The position numbers were made by a program, and so were the translations under genes. Positions 35,031-43,995 of a stretch of DNA of 64,000 nt are shown here, in pieces. Origin of the DNA: Blastocatellia bacterium (lineage in GTDB: Bacteria; Acidobacteriota; Blastocatellia; UBA7656); contig DATENM010000082.1 of NCBI GenBank assembly GCA_035275065.1, positions 1 through 64,000 on the forward strand, written 5' to 3'. The notes under the pieces are model-generated. The model ran no database searches and had not been told where the DNA came from. It saw nothing but the letters and a program-made list of their open reading frames with translations. Numbering within the stretch: position 1 is the first letter of the stretch; each line of letters begins with the position of its first letter.

Positions 35031-36590
35031 TCAGTTGCTCTTGGCGCCCGCGGCGGCGGCGGCTTCGGTCGCTTTTCGCTTGTGCGCGTCGAACCAGTCG
35101 AAGACATCTTTGAAGTGCGGCGCGACGACGCTGCCGTGATCGCCGCCGGGGACTTCGATGTATTTGATCTCGGCGCCCAGCTTCTTGCCCGCGGCGACGA
35201 TGGTGCGCGAGCGCTCGACCGGCACAGTGCGGTCGGCGTCGCCGTGGACGAGCAGTTGCGGAATGCGGGCGATCTTCGGCAAGCCTGCCGGACTGACGAC
35301 GCCACCGGCGACCGGGGCGATGGCGGCAAACAGCTCAGGATGATTCATCGCAATCGAGAGCGTGCCGAAGCCGCCCATCGAATGGCCTGTCAGGTAAACG
35401 CGGTCGGGGTCAATGCGGTACGCGCGCATCATCTCTGTCATCACGTCCAGCACGTCGCGCTCGGCATCGCCGATATACATTGAAGCCGGGTTGCGCCCCT
35501 TCGGGCAGGCGACCAGATAGCCATGACGCTCGGCCTCTTCCTTAAACAAGCCGTTGGCGTAATAGTCAAAGTAGCTGTTTTCGTCGCCGCCCATGCCGTG
35601 CAATGCAATCACCAGCGGGAACGGCTTCGAGCCGTCGTAGCTCGAAGGCACGAAGAGGCGATACGGCTGATAGCTGTTGTCGGCTTTCGAGAGATAGGCT
35701 TTGCGGAAATCGCCTTTGCGCCCGCTGAACGGGTCACGGCCTGCGGCGAGCGCGTCGAGCATCGCCGTGGTCTCTTTCAGCTCGCCTTGAAAATCGAGGC
35801 GCTCGAAATTGATCTCGCTGGCGCTTGCCAGATCATAGAGCGACAGGCGATAGCGCACCGACGGCAAGGCCGCGAGCAAAGCCGTGCGCTTCTTGGCCGT
35901 CAGATCAGATTCGAGTTTCGCGGCGCGCTGTTTGAGCGCCGTCACCTGTGCAGCCAGCCCGCGCTCGACGTGAACCGTGATCGTTTTGACAATCGGCTCG
36001 CCGCCCGCCGTTTGCAGCTTGAGCGACAAACGATAATTGCCGGCCTCGACTTCGGGCGCGAGAATCTTCGCCTCAAGCGGTTGCCGCGTGAAGTCCGCTT
36101 CGACGTTATCGATGGTATTCCACTCTTTCAGCCGGTCTTCGGCCTTCATCGGCAGCAGCGCGACGGTGCCGCTGAGCTTGCCGGCAAGCGCTTCGTCGAG
36201 CGCGTAGATTTGTCCGATGCGCACGGTGAATGGTTCGCCCGGTTCAAGCATGGCGCGATCCACCTTCAAGGTGAGCGCCCCGGCAAGCGCCCGCTGCGGC
36301 GTCCACGCCTGGCCGCGCATCAAGGCGATGCCGTGATACATATGCTTGAGCGCTTCGCCATAACGGCCCGCGGCATTGGCCTGTTTCGCCTGCTCGCCGA
36401 GCCGCTCGACTTCGGCGAGCTGGTCGCCGCTCAACTTGTTCTGCGCGGTCAGCGTGTTCTTCAACGAGTTGAAGCCGACCGACAAACGCAGCACCTGACC
36501 GGCGTCCTGCGCGCCGGCCAGCGCCGCCAGTGTAAGCAAGATTACCGCTGAGCCGATTAGCCGGCGCATTGCCTTGATATTCATAAACAT
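35031..36590 (-). CDS. Secreted alpha/beta-hydrolase (polyhydroxybutyrate depolymerase/esterase-like) with long N-terminal domain
   Basis: 519 residues from the ATG at 36590 (AGAGGAG 5 nt upstream). A signal peptide (ends AALAGAQ) precedes an unassigned helical and beta region of about 270 residues. The hydrolase domain occupies about 300-510: oxyanion segment IALHGMGGDENSYF, nucleophile in TGHSMGGFG, acid in VHGDADRTVP, and His in PGGDHGSVV. Prolyl-oligopeptidase or feruloyl/PHB esterases share this layout. It reads against the 34750 gene and stands alone. Substrate unknown. Confidence 0.85.
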   Translation of the reverse strand: MFMNIKAMRRLIGSAVILLTLAALAGAQDAGQVLRLSVGFNSLKNTLTAQNKLSGDQLAEVERLGEQAKQANAAGRYGEALKHMYHGIALMRGQAWTPQRALAGALTLKVDRAMLEPGEPFTVRIGQIYALDEALAGKLSGTVALLPMKAEDRLKEWNTIDNVEADFTRQPLEAKILAPEVEAGNYRLSLKLQTAGGEPIVKTITVHVERGLAAQVTALKQRAAKLESDLTAKKRTALLAALPSVRYRLSLYDLASASEINFERLDFQGELKETTAMLDALAAGRDPFSGRKGDFRKAYLSKADNSYQPYRLFVPSSYDGSKPFPLVIALHGMGGDENSYFDYYANGLFKEEAERHGYLVACPKGRNPASMYIGDAERDVLDVMTEMMRAYRIDPDRVYLTGHSMGGFGTLSIAMNHPELFAAIAPVAGGVVSPAGLPKIARIPQLLVHGDADRTVPVERSRTIVAAGKKLGAEIKYIEVPGGDHGSVVAPHFKDVFDWFDAHKRKATEAAAAAGAKSN

Positions 36591-36713
36591 CGATTCTCCT
36601 CTCACGCGACTCCCAGGGTTTGCATGGATTCCACTGCAACCTGAATGGCGGCCCGCCCGCCGGGATCGAATGACTCTGATGTTACTCTCGCGGGTCGGCG
36701 CGCGGCAAGGCGA

Positions 36714-36750
36714 TAAAAAAGCAGGCGGCCCGCTTGCAAGCGGGCCGCCT
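36714..36750 (-). terminator. Intrinsic terminator of the pilin operon
   Basis: Perfect 28-bp palindrome (36723-36750, arms AGGCGGCCCGCTTG and complement), followed on the minus strand by TTTTTT. It lies 38 bp past the stop of the PilX-like gene. Confidence 0.88.
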
Positions 36751-36787
36751 CGGTCAGCGACAGACAAATTGGGAAGCGCGCCGCAAA

Positions 36788-38830
36788 TCAATTGTTGTCG
36801 CGGAACCACGACATGGCGGTCGCTGCCGGCGTGGCGACCGAGTTGATCGTCAGCGTCGTCGCCACCGGCGGCGCGTACTCATAATTGGTGCCGGGAAAGA
36901 ACGGCGGCGCGAAATGACCGCCCGAAAAGCGCGTGTCGAAGTAGATGTCGCGATAGGTGTAGCCGATGCTGTTGATCTTTGACTGCACGCGGCTGCCGAC
37001 CAGCCGCCAGCGGTCGGTGCTGCCGGGGGCGGTGTTAGCGGAATCGTAAGTAATCGATCCTTCAATGGCGCCGCCGTCGTCGCTGGTTTTGGTGTTGAAG
37101 GCGACGACCGCGGCATTCATCTCCAGGCTGAGGCCCGAGCCGCCGACGTAGCTCGAATTGGGCGACAGGTAGACGTTGCCGTTGTTGGTGAAGATGCCCA
37201 GCACGTTGTTGATCGAGCCGATGTTCGACACCGGCGTGCCATCAGAGTTGGCGACCGGGTTGGCGTACTTCAGATCGCCCTCAACGTAGATGTTTCGTTG
37301 TGCGGCGATGGTCATCCGCGTCGCCGAGGAGATCGCCGGCTTGGTGCCCGAACTGTCCTTGCCGCCGCGCAAGCTCTTGATGCTCCCGTCCACAAACAGC
37401 ATCGCGCCGTTCTTGATGTTCAGCGGGTCGGCCTTATCCTTGAAGACGCCGGTGAGGGTCTTTGTGCTGCTGCCCTGCGACACGGTCGTCGTATTGTTGG
37501 TGTAGCTGGTGCGCACCGTCGTCGTCGTCGAACCCTGCTTGACGACGTAAACCTGGTCGCCGTTGGTGTCGGCGTAGAGCTGGATGTCGTCGGCGTCGCC
37601 CTTGACGTAGATGCCCGACCCGTTGACGGTGCTCCAATCCGAGGTCGAGATGTAGATGCCATTGGCGAGTGTGCCGCTGCTGACGGTCGGCGTCGCGCCG
37701 GTGCCCGTGCGCAAGTTGAGCGCAAGGGCGGCAGCCGTGACACGGCCTTGCGAATCGAAGACCGTCACCGGGTTGCCGTGGCTATCGACCGGCATCACCG
37801 CGGGCTTGTCAACCGGCAGTCCGTCCGAGCCGATGTCAACCAGCCCCGACGAATTGATCACCGCGTATTCCTGCGAAAAGTTGTTGTCAGGAAGCGGCAC
37901 GGTGTTGGTACGTTGGTAGCCTTCGCTACTAATATCTATGCCGGTGATGTCGGCGGTCGGGATCGCATGGTTCGGGTTGGTTGTGCTGATGTCGTCGTAA
38001 CGAATCCTGTCGTCAACCTGGGTCACCAGATTGCGAAACGACACCTGCCGCGACGATAGGAAAGCGAAGTGCGTGTTGGTATGCACAGGCCCGCTGAAGG
38101 TCCCGGAGGCCAGCGGCGCAAGCGCCTGCGTGTCGCCATTGTCGAAGAAAGCGCCGAAGCCGGAAAAGCTGAAGTCGCGCCTTGCCGCCGCGCCTGCGGC
38201 CGTGAGCACGATGTTGGTCGACAACCGTCCGACCTCGTTGACCGTCGCCGTGCCGCCGCCGCCGGTCTGCCCGGTGACGGTGATGTTGTAGCGAAACACC
38301 ATGACCTGGGTGGCCTGGGTGGCGCTGTTTGTCACCAGCGACACGGTGCCGCTGAGCGGCGCGAAGGTGACGCTGAAGCCTGTGTCGTTGAGCGCCGTCA
38401 TCCGCTGATTGCGGGCCGCGAGGTTGCAGAGGTTCGTTGCGTTCGTCAACACATCGCGGTAGAACTGCGAAGCCTGCCCGTCGGTCGAATCCGGGTCGGG
38501 CAACAGTTGCACGTCCGGGAACTGGCCGGTCTGCGCCGGCGCGTTGTTGCGGTAAGGCGATTCGGTGGGCGGCGAGGCGGCCATGTGGGTCTGCAATAGC
38601 GTGAGCCGATCCTGAAACGCTTTGACCAGCGCCCGGCGGGCGACATCGATGCCGGCGTCGGCGGCAAAGAAGGCTTGCTCGCTGAGGCGCGATGATTTGG
38701 TGGTCACCGAATCGGTGGTCGCCGAAAAGACGATGGCCATGCCTAAAGCCAGCAGCATCGTCGTCGCCAGCAGCGCCGCCACCAGCGCCATGCCGCGCTC
38801 CGTGTGTCGTTCACCTTGTCGTCGTGACAT
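36788..38830 (-). CDS. PilX/GspK-like type IV pilus assembly protein, large
   Basis: 680 residues from the ATG at 38830 (an ATG one codon upstream is also possible). The N-terminus has RGMALVAALLATTMLLALGMA: a prepilin-type Gly before Met, a hydrophobic helix, but Ala instead of Glu at +5, as in PilX/GspK proteins that cap the pilus tip. A long Ser/Thr/Asn-rich beta region follows, much longer than the usual 200-300 residues. It is the last gene of the second minor-pilin cassette and ends at the terminator. Confidence 0.8.
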   Translation of the reverse strand: MSRRQGERHTERGMALVAALLATTMLLALGMAIVFSATTDSVTTKSSRLSEQAFFAADAGIDVARRALVKAFQDRLTLLQTHMAASPPTESPYRNNAPAQTGQFPDVQLLPDPDSTDGQASQFYRDVLTNATNLCNLAARNQRMTALNDTGFSVTFAPLSGTVSLVTNSATQATQVMVFRYNITVTGQTGGGGTATVNEVGRLSTNIVLTAAGAAARRDFSFSGFGAFFDNGDTQALAPLASGTFSGPVHTNTHFAFLSSRQVSFRNLVTQVDDRIRYDDISTTNPNHAIPTADITGIDISSEGYQRTNTVPLPDNNFSQEYAVINSSGLVDIGSDGLPVDKPAVMPVDSHGNPVTVFDSQGRVTAAALALNLRTGTGATPTVSSGTLANGIYISTSDWSTVNGSGIYVKGDADDIQLYADTNGDQVYVVKQGSTTTTVRTSYTNNTTTVSQGSSTKTLTGVFKDKADPLNIKNGAMLFVDGSIKSLRGGKDSSGTKPAISSATRMTIAAQRNIYVEGDLKYANPVANSDGTPVSNIGSINNVLGIFTNNGNVYLSPNSSYVGGSGLSLEMNAAVVAFNTKTSDDGGAIEGSITYDSANTAPGSTDRWRLVGSRVQSKINSIGYTYRDIYFDTRFSGGHFAPPFFPGTNYEYAPPVATTLTINSVATPAATAMSWFRDNN

Positions 38831-38843
38831 CATAACTCCCTCC

Positions 38844-39842
38844 CTAGAAACTCCATGTCGCTTCCGTGTTCGCGCTCAGGCTGCTGTTGTTTAAGAGGTT
38901 AAAGTTACGCGGGGTCACCTGGAACTGCTGCACGCTCTTGCGATAATTCTTGCTCGAGGGGAGCAGGTCGGGGGTCTCGGCAACGATCTTGATCTGCACG
39001 GCGCGGATGTTGCGCCGCGTCGCTGGCGTGTCGCTCCAGGTGCCGGCATCGGGCGGCGTCAGGTTCGGTTGCGAGATCGTCAGGTATTGAATCTGCAAGT
39101 CGAGGATGCCGCGCGCCACCGCGTACCAGTTCTGCAAGTCTTCTGTGCGCTCTAGCTCGTGTGTCGTCGTGTTCAGTCGGTAGGCGATCATGCTGCTGAG
39201 CATACAAACCTTGGCGTTGGGAAAGTCCGGCAGGCTCGTATCGACGGGCGAGCCGAAGGTGCTGGCCGGCGTCGATACCGATGTCGAATCGTAGGAGAGG
39301 ACGAGCTGGCCGCTGCCATCAATGGTGGCGTTCGCCGACAGCTTGAAGATCCGCGCCTGGCTGTCGTCATAAACGATGTACTGCCGCGCCGCGTTGGCGT
39401 AGCTCTGATAGATGTTGGTCGTGGCGTTGCCCTTGCCGACGTAAGTCAAGGCCGAGCCATTCACTTTGACCTCGGACGGCAGCACGCAGTAAGCCTTGTT
39501 CAAGATGATGTCAACGCTGTTGACGTCGGCGTCGGGCGCGTATGGGTCGCCGTTGATGATCATCATTGAATCAGGCCCGCTGCTGGCGCCGTTGATATAG
39601 TAAATCGCCGCGAAGCTGCCGTTGACGCGCGGCAGGCCCATGCCCGCGGACTGCACGTCACGCGTCATCAGATCGACCGCCGTGCGCATGTTCTCGTTCA
39701 TGTCGGTGGTGCCGGTTTCGCTCATAAAGACTTGCTGGTGGCGGTTGACCAGCGCGAAGATGGCGCCCAGCAGACCGACCGTCAGCATCGCGCCGATCAT
39801 CAGTTCGAGCAGAGAGAAGCCGCGTTGATTCGAGTGTTTCAT
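38844..39842 (-). CDS. PilW-like minor pilin
   Basis: 332 residues from the ATG at 39842 (GGAG upstream). Cleavable prepilin leader QRGFSLLELMIGAMLTVGLL with Glu at +5. The globular part contains TAVDLMTRDVQSAGMGLPR, the usual PilW start, and a DLQNWYAVARGILDLQIQYL region. Minor pilins form the tip complex of type IV pili. It lies between PilV-like and PilX-like genes with gaps of 11-13 bp. Confidence 0.88.
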   Translation of the reverse strand: MKHSNQRGFSLLELMIGAMLTVGLLGAIFALVNRHQQVFMSETGTTDMNENMRTAVDLMTRDVQSAGMGLPRVNGSFAAIYYINGASSGPDSMMIINGDPYAPDADVNSVDIILNKAYCVLPSEVKVNGSALTYVGKGNATTNIYQSYANAARQYIVYDDSQARIFKLSANATIDGSGQLVLSYDSTSVSTPASTFGSPVDTSLPDFPNAKVCMLSSMIAYRLNTTTHELERTEDLQNWYAVARGILDLQIQYLTISQPNLTPPDAGTWSDTPATRRNIRAVQIKIVAETPDLLPSSKNYRKSVQQFQVTPRNFNLLNNSSLSANTEATWSF

Positions 39843-39853
39843 AATCTGTCTCC

Positions 39854-40354
39854 TCACCAGCCGCGCGCCGTCGTCAGCGTTGTCTCTTCGGCAGTGCGCC
39901 CGACGCTGGGCTGGCGCGCGACGACCCGCACGCTCATGATGAAGGTGGTCGTCAACTGCGGGTCGGCTTCGATCTTCCAGTAGCGGTCGTAGATGGGCGT
40001 CGCCCCTTGCGGGATGTTGCTGGTGACGGTGCCGGTGGCCGGATCAACATAGACCGTGTCGTTATAGTTAGTGGCCGCCGGGTCGCCGGTGACGTTCAAG
40101 CCGCCGCCGACCGTCAGCCGCGTGTCGCCGCGCTCGATGGCGTTCAGCTCTTCGAGCTTTTGCTGCGCCAGCGCCGTCGTCGTGGTGTACTGTTTGACCA
40201 TGCGATTCTGGGCGATGCCGAGCGTGAACAGGCCGGCGAGAAACGACAGGCTGACCATCGTGATCACTGAAGCCATCGCCACTTCGAGAACGGTAAAGCC
40301 CGCTTCAGTGCTTTCCTGAGCTTGCATTAAATTCTTCCTCACCCGATTGTTCAT
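39854..40354 (-). CDS. PilV-like minor pilin
   Basis: 166 residues from the ATG at 40354. The leader ends STEAG before FTVLEVAMASVITMVSL (Glu at +5). The middle segment ALAQQKLEELNAIERGD is typical of PilV. It stands 11 bp after the FimT/GspH-like gene and 11 bp before PilW. Confidence 0.85.
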   Translation of the reverse strand: MNNRVRKNLMQAQESTEAGFTVLEVAMASVITMVSLSFLAGLFTLGIAQNRMVKQYTTTTALAQQKLEELNAIERGDTRLTVGGGLNVTGDPAATNYNDTVYVDPATGTVTSNIPQGATPIYDRYWKIEADPQLTTTFIMSVRVVARQPSVGRTAEETTLTTARGW

Positions 40355-40365
40355 ACAATTTCCTT

Positions 40366-40974
40366 CTAGCCGCCGGTCGCGCCGGTGCGGGTATTGAGCC
40401 ACTGGCTGCCGCTCCACGACCAGGTGCGGATGCCGCCGACACTGTTGAGGGTCACCGCCGAGTAGCTCCGGTTATAGCTGCCGATATAAATGGCGTTGAT
40501 GGTCCCGGTAGTGACCGCCGGGAAGCCACGCGAATTGAAGTCCTGCTCGAAGATCGTCGTTGACCCGGACTGCGCCGGGAACGAGACGCTCGCAGAGGTC
40601 GGCGCGCCGGTCATCGGCGCGGGCACCGTCCCCGACGGCAGTACGAAGCGCACGCCCTGCGGCAAAGGCACGTACTGCACGCCGACTTCGGCGCCGGCGG
40701 CATCGCGGATGACCAGGCCGGCGCGATTGTTCGCCGTATCGATGCGCAGGGTAACGTTGCGGTTCTGGCTGACCGCCTCGACCTTGGCGCGCTGAATCAG
40801 GTCGGACATCTGCCGGGCCGCCATGCTGACACGATACTGGCGCATGGCGTTCATGATTTTCGGCGTCGCAAACGCCGCGATGACTCCGACGATGAAGACG
40901 GCGATGGTCGCTTCCATCAGCGTAAATCCGCGTGCGGATCGTTGGTTGTGGGTGACCACGTTGCTCTCCTTCAT
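40366..40974 (-). CDS. FimT/GspH-like minor pilin (second cassette)
   Basis: 202 residues from the ATG at 40974. The leader ends RSARG before FTLMEATIAVFIVGVIAAF (Glu at +5). The mid region AARQMSDLIQRAKVEAVSQN and GVRFVLPSG, then FNSRGFP near the C-terminus, fits GspH/FimT. It opens the second cassette after a 180-bp gap that has no clear gene and may carry a promoter. Confidence 0.87.
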   Translation of the reverse strand: MKESNVVTHNQRSARGFTLMEATIAVFIVGVIAAFATPKIMNAMRQYRVSMAARQMSDLIQRAKVEAVSQNRNVTLRIDTANNRAGLVIRDAAGAEVGVQYVPLPQGVRFVLPSGTVPAPMTGAPTSASVSFPAQSGSTTIFEQDFNSRGFPAVTTGTINAIYIGSYNRSYSAVTLNSVGGIRTWSWSGSQWLNTRTGATGG

Positions 40975-41154
40975 AGGCGCTTCTCGGGAGCAGCCGGTTA
41001 CTTCGGTTCCGCGCAATCCTATGAGGGCATTTGAGGATTGCTGGCGTTCGCTCAACCTAACTGCAAGCGCGGTGCCACTTTTAGTTTCAATCACCGCCGT
41101 CAAAAATTGACGGTCAACTTCCCCAACCGTGGTAGAGGAAGAGGGAATGCGCTG

Positions 41155-41802
41155 TCAAAGTGACGGAACGACTCGGCGATTTTGCACGATCATCTGATTG
41201 ATGGAATTGTCGGCTCGCGGCAGACGATAACAACAGCGTGGATCAGAAGTCGGGATGCCGTTGGGTATCGCCGCCAGGATGACGTCCAGTTGGCGGCGCG
41301 TGCCGTCCGGGTCGGTGAAGGTGACGCTACGAATGTTTTCGGCGATTGGCACTACGCGCCGGGTCGAATCTGTCGGCAGATTGTTATCCACCATCTCAAT
41401 CGTGTTCGTGCTGGTGTTCAACCGCAGGGTCACGTTCTCGGAAGCGATGATCACATCAGAGTTCGACGTCAGCGTCGAGGTGGTCGCGCCATCGCCATCG
41501 AGGTCGCTTTTCAGGGTCAGCGTCGAACTCGAATTGCCGCCGCCGAAATCGACGAAGGTCAGCCAGTTGACCGCCGTCTTGCCGGTCGGGTTGGTGCCGG
41601 CGCTGCGAATGATCTCGCTCAGCCGGGCGATGGCAAACCGTCCGTTGCGCTGCGCGTCAACGTAGCCAAGCTCGTAGCGGTAATTCGTCTGGAAGCGGTT
41701 CAGCACCCCGAAGGCGATCCCCAGAATTACCGTGACCACCGTCAGGGCGAAGGTGACCTCAAGCAGAGAAAACCCGTTTTCGTTCGTTTTTACACGCATC
41801 AT
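41155..41802 (-). CDS. PilW-like minor pilin (first cassette)
   Basis: 215 residues; an ATG one codon downstream is also possible. The leader ends TNENG before FSLLEVTFALTVVTVILGI (Glu at +5). The segment GRFAIARLSEIIRSAGTNP is PilW-like. It is shorter than the second-cassette PilW (332 residues). It starts 4 bp after the PilV-like gene. The C-terminus contains a Cys pair (DPRCCYRLP). Confidence 0.82.
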   Translation of the reverse strand: MMRVKTNENGFSLLEVTFALTVVTVILGIAFGVLNRFQTNYRYELGYVDAQRNGRFAIARLSEIIRSAGTNPTGKTAVNWLTFVDFGGGNSSSTLTLKSDLDGDGATTSTLTSNSDVIIASENVTLRLNTSTNTIEMVDNNLPTDSTRRVVPIAENIRSVTFTDPDGTRRQLDVILAAIPNGIPTSDPRCCYRLPRADNSINQMIVQNRRVVPSL

Positions 41803-41806
41803 AGCT

Positions 41807-42286
41807 TCAGCTCTTGGAAATCAGCAGGGATACGGTGACGCCGTTGGCGTACTGCGTCGGCGGATTGACCTGAACCACATGGATGGTCACCGTGCGCAAG
41901 TCGCCGGTCGTGCCCGGCCCCGTCCCGACTTTCCAACTGATGTTCAAATCACCGACCGGCGTGCCGGCCAGTTGTGTGCGGTGGCTGGTGTCTGCGGAAC
42001 TGTAGGTCAGATTCCCGCCAACGGTTAACGCCGCCGCCTCGTTGAGCGCATCCCAGCTCAGGTTGCGCAGCGTGTCCGCCTGATCCTGCGCCGCCGTGGC
42101 CAATATGCTCATGGTGTTCGAGGCGGAGTTGGTGCGCGAAACGTAGATGCTGACGCCGGCCACCGCCACCAGGCCGACGGTGATGACCGTCGCGGCGATC
42201 ATCATCTCGATCAGCGAAAATCCACGCTCGCCGTGGCGCTTGGTGGCCGCGCTTTTTTCAGTTTTTCCAACCATCTCGAATCGCAT
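41807..42286 (-). CDS. PilV-like minor pilin (first cassette)
   Basis: 159 residues. The leader ends GERG before FSLIEMMIAATVITVGLVA (Glu at +5). The downstream segment AAQDQADTLRNLSWDALNEA is PilV-like. It is only 6 bp after the GspH-like gene. No Cys residues are seen. Confidence 0.84.
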   Translation of the reverse strand: MRFEMVGKTEKSAATKRHGERGFSLIEMMIAATVITVGLVAVAGVSIYVSRTNSASNTMSILATAAQDQADTLRNLSWDALNEAAALTVGGNLTYSSADTSHRTQLAGTPVGDLNISWKVGTGPGTTGDLRTVTIHVVQVNPPTQYANGVTVSLLISKS

Positions 42287-42292
42287 CCTGTC

Positions 42293-42820
42293 TTAGTGAA
42301 CCCAAACTTGACCGCGCAGGTTGACGCTGACGGTTGCGGTCTTCGAGGCGCTCGTCAGCACAATATCAACTTGCGACGCGCCGATGGGCAGCTCGCCGCG
42401 CGAGGTGTAGGTAATGCCCTTGCCATTGGTTAACGTCACGCCGCCGTTGGTGACCGAGCCGCTCATCCCGCTCGGCAAGGTCTCGACATAATAAGACTGT
42501 GACGGATCATTCGGGTCGCTGCTGTCGGGGGTGCCATCGGGCGCGCCCGCAGGCGAGAAGTCGTAGCCGTACTGGCCCGCCGAGGTGAAGGAGATGGTGA
42601 CGTTCTTGTTTTTCGACATGGCCAGCGCCCGCCCGGCGGCCAGCCGCTCGGCCAGTCGCTCGGCGGTGTTGCGCAGGTTATAAGCGCGGATCGAGTTAGC
42701 AACCACAGGGATGGTGAACCCGAGCACGACACCGATCATCATGAACACGACGGCCATCTCGATCAGCGTGCGACCGGCTTCGCTCTCGCGTCCCGGCATG
42801 GTCGTCTTTGCCTCTGACAT
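42293..42820 (-). CDS. FimT/GspH-like minor pilin with Arg at mature position +1 (first cassette)
   Basis: 175 residues, AGGAGAGG upstream of the ATG. The prepilin region reads ESEAG then RTLIEMAVVFMMIGVVLGF: Gly at -1 and Glu at +5 are kept, but the usual Phe at +1 is Arg. The body matches GspH/FimT (AERLAERLAAGRALAMSKN, GYDFSPAG, ITYTSRGELPIG). It is first in the seven-gene pilin run. Confidence 0.82.
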   Translation of the reverse strand: MSEAKTTMPGRESEAGRTLIEMAVVFMMIGVVLGFTIPVVANSIRAYNLRNTAERLAERLAAGRALAMSKNKNVTISFTSAGQYGYDFSPAGAPDGTPDSSDPNDPSQSYYVETLPSGMSGSVTNGGVTLTNGKGITYTSRGELPIGASQVDIVLTSASKTATVSVNLRGQVWVH

Positions 42821-43236
42821 ATCCTCTCCTGTTCAGCCGGGATCGGGGAGAGGGCGTCCCCATCACTGTAGGCCGGCCTGCTGATTCTCCAACACCACAC
42901 GCGAGCCACGTCGCGACCTGAAAATGCTCATTCGCCTGGCTACGGTGCCCCTCTGAAGGCAACAGGCATACCAATGCGGGGGATGCGAGCGGGCCAGAGT
43001 TGAGCCGAGGCAAGGCGAGCGCCGTCACTTGCAGCAGCGCGCCGATGAGCTGGCCTGAACGGGTAGGCAAGGCATGTGGGGCTGGCTGTTTAAGACAATT
43101 TAATGGCTGTTCCGGCTAGCTCACTAAGGTTGTGGTTGCGGGCCGGACGGACAGTTTTTTGGAAGGAGTGTCACACAAAAACACAAGGCCGGAACGAAAA
43201 GTCACAACCGACTGGTGCGGCAAGGGCGGCCCAAGA
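42821..43236. other. Region upstream of the pilin operon
   Basis: 416 bp without a convincing gene; it should hold the pilin promoter. A poor sigma54-like match (CGGCGC-N5-TTGC on the minus strand, 43023-43010) has correct spacing but only 4/6 in the -24 box. A run of T and GGAAGGAG is present near 43155-43170 on the plus strand without a following gene. Confidence 0.35.
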
Positions 43237-43794
43237 CTAATGAAAAATGTCCTTGCAGTCGCCGCCGCCGATGCGATCCTGAATGCAGCGCAGCATCATG
43301 TCTTCGAGCTCGCCGCGTGACGCCAGTTGCACCCACTCCTGGCCGGCGGCGCCATCCGTGAGGCCGTCGAAGCGGGCATAAGCGCCGACCTGCGCCGTGC
43401 GCGGCGTCGCCGGCGTCACCTGAAAGCGCAGCACATAACGGCCGCGGCTCCAGTTGCGCACGTCGCGGATTGAAAGCTCTGAGAAGTGTTGCAGCTGGCT
43501 CTTGGCGGGAATGCCTTTGATAAAGATCACCGGCTTGCTAATCAGCGTGCATTCGCCGGTCGTGGCGTTGCAGTCTTCTTTGTCGAGGGGAATCTCGCGG
43601 GTTTCGAGCATCTGCTTGATGACCGTCACCGCTTCGTCGCGGGTGGCGCTCATCACCGAAGGGTTCGGCAGCGGCTTGGCGGTCTTCGGCTTGCTGAACT
43701 CAATCTGCGCGGCGCAGGTCACGGCAAGAAACAAAGACGCCAGGGCAACCCGCAAAACCGGCGTCAGGCACTGTGCGAATGATCGCTTCAACAT
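43237..43794 (-). CDS. Secreted hypothetical protein
   Basis: 185 residues from the ATG at 43794; AGAGGGTG lies 9 nt upstream, and a GTG at 43803 overlaps it. The signal peptide ends LAVTCAAQ. The mature part has CNATTGEC and, near the end, MLRCIQDRIGGGDCKD, giving four Cys that could pair in the periplasm. No family recognised. It lies upstream of the pilins but is separated by 416 bp. Confidence 0.65.
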   Translation of the reverse strand: MLKRSFAQCLTPVLRVALASLFLAVTCAAQIEFSKPKTAKPLPNPSVMSATRDEAVTVIKQMLETREIPLDKEDCNATTGECTLISKPVIFIKGIPAKSQLQHFSELSIRDVRNWSRGRYVLRFQVTPATPRTAQVGAYARFDGLTDGAAGQEWVQLASRGELEDMMLRCIQDRIGGGDCKDIFH

Positions 43795-43995
43795 GAATTT
43801 CACCCTCTGTTCAACGCTGAATGAACCTTAACAGCGCCCCCGGCTTTCTTCAAGCGAAGGCGCCGCTATGTAGGGAACCCCGCGCCGGCGACTTCTTGCG
43901 CCGGTTTGCGGTTTGCGCCCAGGGGCGCTGTTGGATTAACCTTTTCTCTGGCCCGAAAGGAAAAAGCAGGCGCGGCTCAATCGGAACAGTTCAAG

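Noticed and set aside
43010..43023. Sigma54-like site upstream of the pilin operon
   Set aside because: Spacing is right but the -24 box is only 4/6 and it is 190 bp from the first gene.
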